In this document: positions 34,183 to 43,829 of the stretch, one piece after another
How the letters are laid out: each line of letters starts with the position of its first letter
Position numbering within the stretch: position 1 is the first letter of the stretch
Source of the DNA: Algoriphagus sp. Y33
GTDB lineage: Bacteria; Bacteroidota; Bacteroidia; Cytophagales; Cyclobacteriaceae
Direction: 5' to 3'
NCBI RefSeq assembly: GCF_014838715.1
Contig: NZ_CP061947.1
Span: 4,950,001-5,014,000, forward strand
Length of the DNA: 64,000 nt
Made by a program: the position numbers and the translations under genes
Notes under the pieces: model-generated
Databases searched by the model: none
The model's input: only the letters and a program-made list of their open reading frames with translations
Told to the model about the DNA's origin: nothing

Positions 34183-34666
34183 ATTCTTTCTGGATTTGAA
34201 CTTTCGTAATTAATTCTCTAAGTTTCTTTTTTCCACGATCATAATGTGTTCTCGCAGTCCCAACACTGATTTGAAGGATTTCGGCACTTTGTGCAATGGT
34301 CATCTGATGATAAAAGACCATCAGAATAACTTCCCGCTGCATCTCCGGTAGGCACTTGATGATCCTCTCATAATCAGTGGCATCCACTTCCTCATGGACT
34401 TCTTCCAGATCATAGGAATCGGAAAGAGATACCACTTTACCGGCTTTTCTGTGCTCATCTATAGCAGTATATCTAATGATTGAAAAAAGCCATGTTTTTG
34501 CTTTTGATGCGTCTTTTAGCTTCGCCTGTCCTTCCAAAATCTTCAAATATGCCTGCTGAAGCACATCCTTCGCCAGTTCATCCTCAAAAGAGCAGCACTG
34601 CCTAGCCCAAAGGTATGCGTCCCTGTGATGGGCTTTTAAGATATGATCTAGCTGACTGCGATTCAT
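34172..34666 (-). CDS. ECF RNA polymerase sigma factor
   Basis: A 164-aa sigma-70 family protein. Region 2: DELAKDVLQQAYLKILEGQ, then KAKTWLFSIIRYTAIDEHR. Region 4: CLPEMQREVILMVFYHQMTI and SAEILQISVGTARTHYDRGK. Overlaps the anti-sigma gene. It lies downstream of an outer-membrane barrel gene on the same strand. Confidence 0.93.
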   Translation of the reverse strand: MNRSQLDHILKAHHRDAYLWARQCCSFEDELAKDVLQQAYLKILEGQAKLKDASKAKTWLFSIIRYTAIDEHRKAGKVVSLSDSYDLEEVHEEVDATDYERIIKCLPEMQREVILMVFYHQMTIAQSAEILQISVGTARTHYDRGKKKLRELITKVQIQKEYGK

Positions 34667-34761
34667 TTACACAGGTTAGTCGGGAAAAGAACCCAATATA
34701 TGACAAGACTGATTTAAAAATTGAAAGATTCTGAAATTGGAAAATTCCGCAAAGCAATCTT

Positions 34762-35442
34762 TTAATCTTTCAGTCTTTCAATTTTCGAATCCTTAATCCT
34801 AAAAAGGTAAGCCAAAGTAAACTCTAGATTAGTAGAGCTCATATCAAAAATGCGTTCTTGTCCTTCTGGATTGGTGAAATCATAAGAAAAACGAACTTCA
34901 CCTGTAATCGTACTTTTACCAAAAAGCTTTGAGATTCCCGCTCCGGCGGTAAGGCCATACATAATCTTACGGGGGCTATCACTTGCACCTCCAAATGTCG
35001 GGAGCTCTGAAGGGGTAGTATTGGAAAATTCACGGCTGATGTCTTTAGCTTGAAGCATATAGCCAAAATGAGGGCCAAGTTTGATCTGAAATCTTCCTGA
35101 CTTTCCCAAGAAAAAACTGGAAAGCATCGGGATTTTCAAGTAGTCAAACTGCGTCTCATTCGTTCTGATGGGATCAATTTCTTCCTCTATTTGTGTAAAA
35201 CCAATCCTCAGAAATTGTGCATTGACTTCAATTCCGGCATTTTTGGAGTTGAAGTGCTCAAAAACCAAGGCAAAGGTAGGAGCCCCGATTCCATCTACAG
35301 AGATTCCTCTATTGCTTGGCGATGGCCGGTAGGAATAGGTAGAGGTCGCATAACCTCCCCGGATACCCACGCTGGTCTGAGCCAGAGCGGCAAAAGTGGA
35401 TAGAACGAAAATACACAAGAGTAAAACTCTATTCATGACCAA
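34762..35442 (-). CDS. Outer-membrane beta-barrel protein
   Basis: A 226-aa protein with a signal peptide (VLLLCIFVLSTFAALAQ); the second Met (two codons in) may be the start. TSVGIRGGYATSTYSY, then strands ending in aromatic residues, PMLSSFFLGKSGRFQIKLGP, HFGYMLQA and LTAGAGISKLFG are typical of the PorT/OmpA-like eight-to-ten strand barrels in Bacteroidota. Function unknown. Confidence 0.78.
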   Translation of the reverse strand: MVMNRVLLLCIFVLSTFAALAQTSVGIRGGYATSTYSYRPSPSNRGISVDGIGAPTFALVFEHFNSKNAGIEVNAQFLRIGFTQIEEEIDPIRTNETQFDYLKIPMLSSFFLGKSGRFQIKLGPHFGYMLQAKDISREFSNTTPSELPTFGGASDSPRKIMYGLTAGAGISKLFGKSTITGEVRFSYDFTNPEGQERIFDMSSTNLEFTLAYLFRIKDSKIERLKD

Positions 35443-35520
35443 AAGTAACTATTAATCGATTTTGTCAAGGTTATTTACTGTTTTATCTAAATTCTGAGAA
35501 TTAGCAAAAGCATCAAAGAA

Positions 35521-35541
35521 AGAGCTCCACACGGGAGCTCT
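35521..35541 (-). terminator. Terminator downstream of the small charged protein
   Basis: Eight-bp stem AGAGCTCC / GGAGCTCT with five-base loop; on the minus strand it is followed by a T-rich stretch (TTTCTTT). Confidence 0.6.
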
Positions 35542-35569
35542 TCAATTACTTCTCAGGAAAACTCCGGAG

Positions 35570-35773
35570 TTAGGATTTCTTTTCCTTTTCATCAGACTTC
35601 AAATCCTCTCTGTCCTTTAGTTTTTTGTCCTCTACATTCTTATTGAGAAACTCGTTGATTTTATCAATAGAAAAGGAAGAGGAAATCTCACCGAAGGAAT
35701 TAATATCCATTTTGAACCCACTCAAGTCTTCATGAACCTTCGGGTCTTCGTTTTTCTTTTTCTTCTTTGTCAT
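35570..35773 (-). CDS. Small highly charged protein
   Basis: A 67-aa protein with a Lys-rich N-terminus (MTKKKKKNEDP), a middle segment GFKMDINSFGEISSSFSIDK and INEFLNKNV, and a Lys/Asp/Glu-rich tail. It starts 11 bases after the gltX stop, so it is co-transcribed with it. I do not recognise a family with certainty; similar short proteins accompany gltX in related genomes as far as I can judge. Confidence 0.6.
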   Translation of the reverse strand: MTKKKKKNEDPKVHEDLSGFKMDINSFGEISSSFSIDKINEFLNKNVEDKKLKDREDLKSDEKEKKS

Positions 35774-35784
35774 AACTTCTCTTT

Positions 35785-37323
35785 TTAGCCGATCACTTCC
35801 AAAGTAGCTAACGCAAATCTGATGCGTTTGGACACTTCTTCAGTTCCTAAAATAGCAAAAATCTCCATCAAATCCGGGCCCGCACCCACTCCGGTGACAG
35901 CAAGCCGAACCGCCTGCATTACTTTTCCCAGCTTAATTTCTTTTGCTTCAGCGGTTTCACCCAGCATTGCTTTCGCTTTCTCCGCATCATACGTCCCGAC
36001 AAACCCCTCCAAAGCCTCTGCATAAGCGGTAAGAACCGTAACTGCATCTGCATTCCATCTTTTGCCGGCAATATCCATATCAAATCCAGATGGGGGAATT
36101 ACCACGAATTTGCTTTGCTGCCATAGATCTACGGGAAAAGTTACCCGCTCTTTAGTCAAAGAGACGATGGCTTCGGCAGTTTCTTGTAGGATGGTGATCC
36201 CTTCCGCAGAAGCACCCGAAATGACATATGGTGCCAACTCGGCATTGGATTTCGCTCTTAGGTATTGCTCGTTGTACCATTTTGCTTTCGCAATATCAAA
36301 CTTGGTCCCTGCTTTGCCTATACGCTCTACAGAAAACGCTTCGATCAGTTCATCTAAAGAGAAGATTTCCCGTTCATCTCCCGGATTCCATCCTAAGAAT
36401 GCAAGAAAATTCAAGAATGCATCAGACAGATAGCCCTGCTCACGAAATCCCGCAGCAGTTTCGCCATTTTCAGTATTCTCCCAATTCAGTGGGAATACAG
36501 GGAAGCCCAATTTATCACCGTCACGCTTGGAAAGTTTTCCGTTACCATCAGGCTTCAGCAGCAAAGGCAAGTGAGCAAACTCAGGCATAGTATCTTCCCA
36601 GCCAAAAAATTTATAAAGTAATACATGCAAAGGGGCTGAAGGAAGCCATTCCTCTCCACGGATCACATGCGTGATATTCATTAGATGATCATCGACAATA
36701 TTTGCCAAGTGATAGGTAGGCATACCGTCTGATTTCATCAATACTTTATCATCCAGCGTGGAGGAATGAACCATCACCCAGCCTCGGATCATATCATTCA
36801 GACGGACTTCTTCCTTGCGCGGGATCTTTACACGGATGACATAAGGTTCACCGGAGTCCAGCCTTGCCTTCACTTCTTCCTGAGAAAGTGTCAGCGAATT
36901 TTTCATCTGGGTTCTGGTGATGCTGTTGTACTGTGGTTGTACTACCCGAGCGGCGGTTAAGCGCTCACGCATGGCTTCCAGTTCCTCGGAAGTATCAAAA
37001 GCATAATAAGCGTGACCGGCTTCGACCAAGTCCATTGCATATTTCATGTAACTTGACTTGCGCTCAGACTGCCTGTATGGGGCACAATCACCGGGATTCC
37101 AAGGACTCTCGTCCGGAGAAATACCCAGCCATTCCAAGGATTCCTTAATATACTCCTCTGCGCCCGGCACAAAACGGGTTTGATCCGTATCCTCGATTCT
37201 CAACAAGAATTTTCCACCCATTTTACGGGCAAAAAGGTAATTGTAAAGTGCTGTACGTACACCGCCTATATGTAAAGGCCCCGTGGGTGACGGAGCGAAT
37301 CTTACGCGAACTTCTCTACTCAT
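35785..37323 (-). CDS. gltX: Glutamate--tRNA ligase
   Basis: A 512-aa class I synthetase that charges tRNA-Glu. HIGH-type motif PTGPLHIGG at residues 13-21, the KMSKS equivalent KLSKRDG near residue 265, and VRFAPSPTG at the N-terminus. Full length. Divergent frames on the other strand are shadows. Confidence 0.97.
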   Translation of the reverse strand: MSREVRVRFAPSPTGPLHIGGVRTALYNYLFARKMGGKFLLRIEDTDQTRFVPGAEEYIKESLEWLGISPDESPWNPGDCAPYRQSERKSSYMKYAMDLVEAGHAYYAFDTSEELEAMRERLTAARVVQPQYNSITRTQMKNSLTLSQEEVKARLDSGEPYVIRVKIPRKEEVRLNDMIRGWVMVHSSTLDDKVLMKSDGMPTYHLANIVDDHLMNITHVIRGEEWLPSAPLHVLLYKFFGWEDTMPEFAHLPLLLKPDGNGKLSKRDGDKLGFPVFPLNWENTENGETAAGFREQGYLSDAFLNFLAFLGWNPGDEREIFSLDELIEAFSVERIGKAGTKFDIAKAKWYNEQYLRAKSNAELAPYVISGASAEGITILQETAEAIVSLTKERVTFPVDLWQQSKFVVIPPSGFDMDIAGKRWNADAVTVLTAYAEALEGFVGTYDAEKAKAMLGETAEAKEIKLGKVMQAVRLAVTGVGAGPDLMEIFAILGTEEVSKRIRFALATLEVIG

Positions 37324-37440
37324 GGATTTCTAGGTCAATACCCTCATCTTGAAATTGGGGGCTTGTTTTGATTTTTATGATCAGGCTGCAAAGATAGGGA
37401 ATTGTGGGGAAGCGGGGATTGAAGAAAACAAGAAGTTGCC

Positions 37441-38082
37441 TCAGCGCTGGCGAAGATTCTTTCTCCTCCCCGCCACAAGGGAAATATAAATCAAGTCTGT
37501 CACAAAAATCACTAATCCAATATACAGAATTGGCTCATGTACTCCCCCGGCAGTTTTTGAACCGATTATCCCAAATAATAGTGTTGTTGAAAAAGTACCG
37601 AGACATTTTGGAATTGCGATCAGCAAGGATTGCCCTTTCAGGTCAGGCCTACGAAAGTACATCCGAACAAATAGGAACGACATTAAGAAGTTAATAAAGT
37701 AACCCACATATAGTGCCCCATTTACGACTCCAAGCCTCTCAAACGCCAGATGTTGTACAATAAAACAGGCCATTAGAAATGCGCTTGCTTGCCCATAAAA
37801 AACAGCTTTGCCTACCTTCACCTCTTGATGGCCATACTTAAAGTAGGTGAATAATATCCCAATATCTATCAGTACCCAAATGCAATTGACGAATGTAGAG
37901 ACATGGTAACCAAACACCAGATAGCCTTGAAAAGTGTAATAAATCTCCCACGAGAAGTTTAAGGCAAGGGTAAGAAAGGGAATTCCGTACGATTTGTCCC
38001 GAAAACCCACTCGAATAGCTTCAATGTAGGCAATGATCCAACCTAAACCACAAAAAGAAATAAGGATAGAACTCGTGGTCAT
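37441..38082 (-). CDS. Transmembrane terpene cyclase-like protein (Pyr4-type)
   Basis: A 213-aa integral membrane protein with seven predicted helices and almost no loops. N42-x-x-W45-E46 in helix 2 (LALNFSWEIYY), W69...D73 in helix 3, and D196 in the last helix (VIFVTDLIYI) match the pattern of the small Pyr4-family meroterpenoid cyclases, whose helix-2 Glu and last-helix Asp act in proton-started cyclisation. Bacterial proteins of this type exist. It lies divergent from the ebo operon, sharing a 294-bp control region. If the call is right, its substrate might be an isoprenoid made by EboC. Alternatives are an unrelated seven-helix membrane protein. Confidence 0.62.
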   Translation of the reverse strand: MTTSSILISFCGLGWIIAYIEAIRVGFRDKSYGIPFLTLALNFSWEIYYTFQGYLVFGYHVSTFVNCIWVLIDIGILFTYFKYGHQEVKVGKAVFYGQASAFLMACFIVQHLAFERLGVVNGALYVGYFINFLMSFLFVRMYFRRPDLKGQSLLIAIPKCLGTFSTTLLFGIIGSKTAGGVHEPILYIGLVIFVTDLIYISLVAGRRKNLRQR

Positions 38083-38376
38083 AGAGCTCTTATTATCAGT
38101 AAATTAAGATTTTTTTTATAGCACATCTGCTTAAGCTTCTTGTATGGTATTACAAATTTTCTCTAACCATTAGGTTATAGATATCAACAAAATTCGAAAA
38201 AAGATACACGAAAAAAACAGAAACTGACCTTTCCTTCTGCAGTAAAGTGATTTTTGTCAGGTATGGCACTTTTTGCTACCGCTGAGCATTATCTAACTGG
38301 ATAATCCCGTAGATTTCCACGTATTTTATAGGATTAAAGTAAAGTTGACGCTAAGCCCTAAACGGCAACTCAAACT
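38083..38376. promoter_or_regulatory. Divergent control region between terpene-cyclase-like gene and eboA
   Basis: A 294-bp AT-rich spacer between two divergent start codons, so it must hold both promoters. I could not find a clean TTG / TAnnTTTG promoter pair or an operator. Confidence 0.4.
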
Positions 38377-39258
38377 ATGGAAAATCAATTGACAAGCTTT
38401 CTAACCCAATTGCTTGAAAGATCAGCCAATCAGAAAGGACTGGATTGGCTTGGCAAACAAGTGGAAAAGATTAGCGCTGAAGGGACTCCTTCAAAGTTCT
38501 TTCTGGCATTTAGCCAAGCATCCAGGTATTTCAAAAAAGGAAAAATCATCCTTTCGGCTGATGATAAGACATTGGCAAATGACTTGGTTTCCGGTTTTCA
38601 GCCTCAGTATTGGGATGAATTACAAGCCGCACGTACAGTATTGATGCTGAGTTACCCACAGGAAAAAGAGGCGTGGTTTTCAGCGATGAATCAGCTTTTT
38701 GAAACTGCGGATATGAATGAGCACCAGGCGTTGTTTGCGGCGTTGCCCCTGATGCCTTTTCAGGAGGATTTGATTCCCCGGGCAATTGACGGCCTGCGAA
38801 CGAATATTTCCTCGGTCTTCGATGCGATTGCTTTGAACAATCCTTTTCCGGCCAACTATTTCCCTGAAGCCAACTGGAATCAGATGGTACTGAAAGCTAT
38901 CTTTATGCAGCGCCCTTTGTATAGAATTCAGGGATTGGAAGAAAGAAGAAATCCCGCTCTAGCAGCCATAGCACAGGATTTTGCGCATGAACGCTGGGCA
39001 GCAGGAAGAGATGTAATGCCTGAGATCTGGCGATTGGTAGCTCCTTTTGTCGATGAAATGTATTTTAATGATTTAAAGAAAACAGTGGATACCAAGGATG
39101 ATCTCCAGATAAAAGCTGCCCTATTGGCTCTGAGAGAGTCAGCTTATTTACCTGCCAAAGAACTTCTGGAATCTTACCCTGAGCAAGTCGCTACACTTGA
39201 TATGGATGCCCTTGCTTGGGAAAGCATTGGGTCAGAATTCCAGCGAACCCGGGTATAA
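38377..39258 (+). CDS. eboA: EboA domain protein
   Basis: A 293-aa soluble alpha-helical protein, first gene of a six-gene ebo operon. The conserved stretch AIALNNPFPANYFPEANWNQ, followed by MVLKAIF and the upstream PLMPFQE, is characteristic of EboA. The molecular role is unknown; in cyanobacteria ebo genes are required to move a scytonemin precursor to the periplasm. The next gene starts 40 bases downstream. Confidence 0.88.
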   Translation: MENQLTSFLTQLLERSANQKGLDWLGKQVEKISAEGTPSKFFLAFSQASRYFKKGKIILSADDKTLANDLVSGFQPQYWDELQAARTVLMLSYPQEKEAWFSAMNQLFETADMNEHQALFAALPLMPFQEDLIPRAIDGLRTNISSVFDAIALNNPFPANYFPEANWNQMVLKAIFMQRPLYRIQGLEERRNPALAAIAQDFAHERWAAGRDVMPEIWRLVAPFVDEMYFNDLKKTVDTKDDLQIKAALLALRESAYLPAKELLESYPEQVATLDMDALAWESIGSEFQRTRV

Positions 39259-39298
39259 TCCCTAATTTTACTTTCTCTCAATTTAAATTCAACTAACC

Positions 39299-40204
39299 AT
39301 GTATATAGATCCACATATCCACGTCGTATCCCGTACCACCGATGACTATGAAGCCATGCAAAAAGCAGGTATTGTGGCAGTGATTGAACCTGCATTTTGG
39401 CTGGGACAGCCGCGTACCGAAGTCGGGAGTTTCAAAGATTATTTCAGCACGCTGGTTGGCTGGGAACGTTTTCGTGCCAGTCAGTTCGGGATTGTGCATT
39501 ACTGTACGATGGGCTTGAATTCCAAGGAGGCCAACAACGAACCATTGGCTGAGCAGGTGATGGAGTTGCTTCCACTGTATGTGGGCAAAGAAGGTGTAGT
39601 AGCTATCGGAGAAATCGGTTACGATGATCAGACGGAAGCGGAGGACAAGTTCTACAGGCTACAGTTGGAACTGGCTAAAGAAGTGGATCTACCGGTACTT
39701 ATCCACACGCCACACAGAGATAAAAGAAAGGGCACTATCCGTAGTATGGATGTGTCGGAGGAACATGGTCTTGATCCGAAAATGGTGATCGTAGACCATA
39801 ATAATGAAGAGACGGTAAAGGATGTACTGGATCGCGGGTATTATGCAGGATTTACTATCTACCCCCATACCAAAATGGGTTCTGAGCGAATGGTGGAAAT
39901 CGTAAAGCAATACGGCCCTGAGCGGATAATCGTTAATTCTGCCGCGGATTGGGGGATTTCCGATCCCTTGGCGGTGCCTAAAACCGCTGATTTGATGAGA
40001 AAATCAGGAATTCCGGAAGAGCATATCAAGCTGGTCACGTATCAAAATGCCTTAACTGCTTTCGGTCAAAGTGGTCAAATGGATGAACAGGATTGGCTAA
40101 ATGCAGCACCTCTGGATCAGACAAAAAAAATGAGCGGCAACTCAGTACTTCGCGGTGGACAAAAGCCTAGAGTAGAAGGTTCTTCTGATTTCGTAGAGAA
40201 TTAA
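39299..40204 (+). CDS. eboB: EboB, TatD-family metal-dependent hydrolase
   Basis: A 301-aa TIM-barrel amidohydrolase-type protein. HxH metal site at residues 6-8 (DPHIHVV), IGEIGYDDQ with the metal Glu, LIHTPH, VDHNNEET, and a final NSAADWGISDP with the catalytic Asp. Family: TatD/PHP-like hydrolases as found in the ebo cluster. Substrate unknown. Two bases before eboC. Confidence 0.88.
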   Translation: MYIDPHIHVVSRTTDDYEAMQKAGIVAVIEPAFWLGQPRTEVGSFKDYFSTLVGWERFRASQFGIVHYCTMGLNSKEANNEPLAEQVMELLPLYVGKEGVVAIGEIGYDDQTEAEDKFYRLQLELAKEVDLPVLIHTPHRDKRKGTIRSMDVSEEHGLDPKMVIVDHNNEETVKDVLDRGYYAGFTIYPHTKMGSERMVEIVKQYGPERIIVNSAADWGISDPLAVPKTADLMRKSGIPEEHIKLVTYQNALTAFGQSGQMDEQDWLNAAPLDQTKKMSGNSVLRGGQKPRVEGSSDFVEN

Positions 40205-40206
40205 TT

Positions 40207-41121
40207 ATGGGTTCTTCCCGTATTTTCGCTTACCTCCAACTCACCCGACCGGCGAATGTAGTCACCGCCCTAGCAGATATATGGGCAGGATTTGCAGTTG
40301 CGGGAGCGTGGGCCTTTATTTTCACAGACTGGGGTTCCGGTCCCAATGAATATTTGATCAATTTAGCATGGCTTTCATTAAGTACAATTGGATTGTATGC
40401 AGGAGGAGTTGCATTCAATGATGTCTTTGATGCAGAGCTGGATGCCATAGAAAGGCCTGAGCGCCCCATTCCCAGTGGAAGAGCTTCTAAAAAAGGGGCA
40501 GCTTGGATGTCTTTCCTGCTTTTAGTCTTAGGGGTAGTAGCCGCAGCTAAGGTGAATTTGATCGCTGCGGGAATAGCTTTAACTGTCGCATCCCTTGCTG
40601 TGCTGTATGATTACTGGGGAAAGCATCAGAATTTTATCGGTCCTATAAATATGGGCCTTTGCCGTACAGGCAACCTATTGCTCGGAGTAAGTGTAGTACC
40701 GGAAATGCTTGCCAAATTTTGGCCATTGGGATTGATCCCCTTGGTGTTTGTGGCGGCGATCACTATGATCAGTCGTGGAGAAGTACATGGCAAAAACAGA
40801 AATGCGCTTTATGGCGGGTTATTTATGTACGTCGTGGTAATTGCTACTATAGGCAGTATGCCTATCCTGCATAACACGGCTATCCGGGAAGTATTGCCAT
40901 TTTTAGCATTGCTTGGTTATATGATTTTTCCGCCTTTGGTCAAAGCTATTCGTAGCCAAGACCCAAAACTCATAGGTAAATCTGTGAAAGCTGCCGTAAT
41001 TTCCCTAATTATTGTCAATGCTTCCATCGCAGCAGCTTTTGCAGGATGGAAGATTGGGATAATTGTATTATTCTTGCTCCCAATTTCCCTTTGGCTAGCC
41101 AAGAAATTCGCTGTTACCTGA
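40207..41121 (+). CDS. eboC: EboC, UbiA-family prenyltransferase
   Basis: A 304-aa membrane protein with about nine helices. First Asp-rich motif N71-D72-x-x-D75-x-x-x-D79 (NDVFDAELDAIERPERPIPSGR region) and second motif YDYWGKH around D135, both binding the diphosphate-Mg of an isoprenoid donor. UbiA enzymes attach prenyl chains to aromatic or other acceptors; the acceptor here is unknown but could be the EboD product. Confidence 0.9.
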   Translation: MGSSRIFAYLQLTRPANVVTALADIWAGFAVAGAWAFIFTDWGSGPNEYLINLAWLSLSTIGLYAGGVAFNDVFDAELDAIERPERPIPSGRASKKGAAWMSFLLLVLGVVAAAKVNLIAAGIALTVASLAVLYDYWGKHQNFIGPINMGLCRTGNLLLGVSVVPEMLAKFWPLGLIPLVFVAAITMISRGEVHGKNRNALYGGLFMYVVVIATIGSMPILHNTAIREVLPFLALLGYMIFPPLVKAIRSQDPKLIGKSVKAAVISLIIVNASIAAAFAGWKIGIIVLFLLPISLWLAKKFAVT

Positions 41122-41192
41122 CGCAAAGAACTAAAAGGAGCTCGGAATTGTATTTATTCCAGCAAACAGCTTAAGCCCATACCCTGTTGATT

Positions 41193-42347
41193 ATGAATAC
41201 GATTATTGAACAATCATTCGCCGTTCCCTTCAAATATCACGTCTGTTTTTCAGAAGATATTTTCGCCCAAAACAACACAGCTTTTATTGATCTTTTGGAT
41301 AAAAGCAGACATGCCAAGGTTCTTTTCGTAGTGGACAAGGGAGTCAACGATGCCCACCCGAAGTTGATTGCACAGTTGGAAACCTACGCAGAAGCGTATT
41401 CAGAGTTCTTTATCCATGCCTGCCCCCCTATTGTGGTAGAAGGCGGAGAAGCTTCCAAAAATGATGAGACGATATACAAGAGGATCGTAGAAGCGACACA
41501 TTTATACGGAATTGACAGGCATTCATATATTGCTGTGATTGGCGGTGGGGCAGTGATTGACATGGTTGGATTTGCTGCGGCGATTTCGCACCGTGGTATT
41601 CGCCTAATCAGAATTCCTACCACCGTACTTTCACAAAATGATTCGGCCGTAGGTGTCAAAAACTCTGTGAATCTATTCGGTAAGAAAAATTATCTAGGGA
41701 CTTTTACTCCTCCATACGCTGTTTTGAACGATTTTAACTTCCTCACTACACTGGATGATAGGGATTGGAGGTCGGGAATTTCCGAAGCAATCAAAGTGGC
41801 CTTGATCAAGGATCTGGATTTCTTTACTTGGATTGAACATAACTCTCCTGCCTTGGCAAAGCGTGAAATGCTACCCATGCAAGAATTAATCATCCGATGT
41901 GCGCAAATGCACTTAAACCATATTTCCGGCAAAGACCCGTTCGAATTCGGTTCTTCCAGACCCTTGGATTTTGGTCACTGGGCAGCTCATAAGTTGGAGC
42001 ATTTGAGCGAGTTCAGAATCCGTCATGGTGAAGCTGTGGCAATTGGAATTGCATTGGATGCTACCTATTCATTTCTCAAAGGATGGATTTCGGAGGATGA
42101 TCTATCGAGGATCATTTCTGTATTTAAGGCCTTAGGCTTCGAGCTATTCGCTCCAGAATTAGCAGGTGACAATCTAATCAAGGGCTTGCAGGAATTTCAG
42201 GAACACTTAGGCGGCCAACTCACCATTATGCTGTTGAAAGCCTTGGGTAAAGGCGAAGAAGTCCACGAGATGGATCATGCGTTGATTGACCAAAGTGTGG
42301 ATTTACTCAAAAGCTTCAACCAACAGGAAGACTTGGTTAACAGTTAA
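41193..42347 (+). CDS. eboD: EboD, 3-dehydroquinate synthase-like sugar-phosphate cyclase
   Basis: A 384-aa protein from the ATG at 41193 (a TTG two codons earlier is in frame). NAD-binding IGGGAVIDMVGFAAAISHRG, the RIPTTVLSQNDSAVGVKN stretch, SGISEAIKVALIKD, and metal ligands in HRHGEAVAIGI-type motif RHGEAVAIG and GHWAAHKLE. It belongs to the DHQS superfamily, but as a second, ebo-type enzyme; probably cyclises a sugar phosphate to a cyclitol-like product. Downstream, a repeat B copy separates it from eboE. Confidence 0.88.
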   Translation: MNTIIEQSFAVPFKYHVCFSEDIFAQNNTAFIDLLDKSRHAKVLFVVDKGVNDAHPKLIAQLETYAEAYSEFFIHACPPIVVEGGEASKNDETIYKRIVEATHLYGIDRHSYIAVIGGGAVIDMVGFAAAISHRGIRLIRIPTTVLSQNDSAVGVKNSVNLFGKKNYLGTFTPPYAVLNDFNFLTTLDDRDWRSGISEAIKVALIKDLDFFTWIEHNSPALAKREMLPMQELIIRCAQMHLNHISGKDPFEFGSSRPLDFGHWAAHKLEHLSEFRIRHGEAVAIGIALDATYSFLKGWISEDDLSRIISVFKALGFELFAPELAGDNLIKGLQEFQEHLGGQLTIMLLKALGKGEEVHEMDHALIDQSVDLLKSFNQQEDLVNS

Positions 42348-42363
42348 TAGTTTAAAGCCATAC

Positions 42364-42465
42364 GATGTCGTAATGTTGCCAGTAATGTTACCTTCTTTAT
42401 TTAGGTGGACGGAAGACCGAAGACGGGTGGCCAGCCACGGCGGCCAGGCCGAAGTGGTCTCATTT
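42364..42465 (+). repeat. Repeat B copy 3
   Basis: GATGTCGTAATGTTGCCAG, TTCTTTATTTAGGTGGACGG, AAGACCGAAGACGGGTGGCC, an inner hairpin GGCCAGCCACGGCGGCC, and GGCCGAAGTGGTCTCA. It interrupts the ebo operon between eboD and eboE, so transcription may be dampened there. Confidence 0.55.
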
Positions 42466-42539
42466 CTTGAGTCTATCATCTACTATGGTTCTTTTTAGTC
42501 CTTACTGGCAGTGCGTATACATATATAACTATTTCACTA

Positions 42540-43763
42540 ATGGAAATCAACGGTTTTCACCTCACCTATTGCAGCAATATCCACCCTGGAGAAAGCTGGG
42601 AACTGACCCTCGAAAATCTCAAAAAATACATCCCCGAAATAAAGGAGCGATTGAACGTAGAGAAACCATTTGGTATTGGCTTGCGACTTTCCCATGAGGC
42701 CAGCCTTATCCTCGAAGACAAAGTGCAGCTAGCTGAATTTCAGAATTGGCTGAAGGCTGAGAATGCGTATATATTCACCTTGAATGGATTTCCTTACGGA
42801 GATTTTCACCGAACGACCGTAAAAGATCAGGTACACTTTCCCGATTGGACTACTACCGATCGACGGGATTATACCATCAGGTCTTTCCATATTTTAGCAA
42901 AGCTTTTACCCGAAGGAATGGATGGTGGTATTTCCACTTCGCCTGTTTCCTATAGACATTGGTTCAACTCCGAATCCGAACTGAATGCGGGAATGGAAAT
43001 CGCAACCAAGCATTTGCTGGAAGTAGTAGCTGAATTGACAGAAATCAAAAAGCAAACAGGCAAGTCACTTCATCTTGATATTGAACCTGAACCCGACGGT
43101 ATCCTTGAGAACTCTGATGAGATGGTTTGGTTGTTTTCAGACTGGTTGCTACCTATCGGGAAATCATGGCTGGCAGAGAAATTAGCTATCTCAGATGATG
43201 AGGCAGAAGATGTCATCAAAGAGCATATTCAAGTCTGTTACGACGTATGTCATTTTGCGATAGTTTACGAGAAGCCTGCCGATACGTTTGCCAAGTTTGA
43301 GCAAGCAGGAATTAAAATAGGAAAGATCCAGATTTCTGCCGCACTGAAGGTGATGATTCCCGCAGAACCCGATGCCAAAGATTTGGTTAAGATTAGCCTA
43401 CTGCCTTTTGAAGAGTCTACCTATCTGCATCAAGTTGTCGCAAGGGGTAAAGACGGTGGTTTAATTTCATTTCCTGATCTTCCCGAAGCTCTCAAAGAGC
43501 TTAATTCAACAGATGCCGAAGAATGGAGAATTCACTTCCATGTACCTGTTTTCTTAGATAATTATGGAGCTCTGGCTTCTACCCAGTATCAAATTTCAAT
43601 TGTGCTCAATGAAATTTTAAAAAACCCTTCGTTGACCAATCATTTGGAAGTGGAAACTTATACCTGGGAGGTTCTGCCTGATAAAATTAGACTTAGTTTA
43701 GGTGAATCCATCTCAAGGGAGCTGGCATGGGTAATCGAAAAAATGGAGTTGGCAGCAATATGA
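42540..43763 (+). CDS. eboE: EboE, sugar isomerase-like TIM barrel
   Basis: A 407-aa xylose-isomerase-like protein. HLTYCSNIHPGESW at the start is typical of EboE, followed by GIGLRLSHEA, LNGFPYGDFH, LHLDIEPEPDG with likely metal-binding Glu residues, and CYDVCHFAIVYE. Known in the ebo literature as metabolite traffic protein EboE; no demonstrated reaction. Confidence 0.88.
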   Translation: MEINGFHLTYCSNIHPGESWELTLENLKKYIPEIKERLNVEKPFGIGLRLSHEASLILEDKVQLAEFQNWLKAENAYIFTLNGFPYGDFHRTTVKDQVHFPDWTTTDRRDYTIRSFHILAKLLPEGMDGGISTSPVSYRHWFNSESELNAGMEIATKHLLEVVAELTEIKKQTGKSLHLDIEPEPDGILENSDEMVWLFSDWLLPIGKSWLAEKLAISDDEAEDVIKEHIQVCYDVCHFAIVYEKPADTFAKFEQAGIKIGKIQISAALKVMIPAEPDAKDLVKISLLPFEESTYLHQVVARGKDGGLISFPDLPEALKELNSTDAEEWRIHFHVPVFLDNYGALASTQYQISIVLNEILKNPSLTNHLEVETYTWEVLPDKIRLSLGESISRELAWVIEKMELAAI

Positions 43764-43829
43764 TTTTTTAGTTGGTAAGCATAAGAATAAAGAAGAAGCC
43801 CGCAAACCGGCTAGTTACCCCAAATTAAA

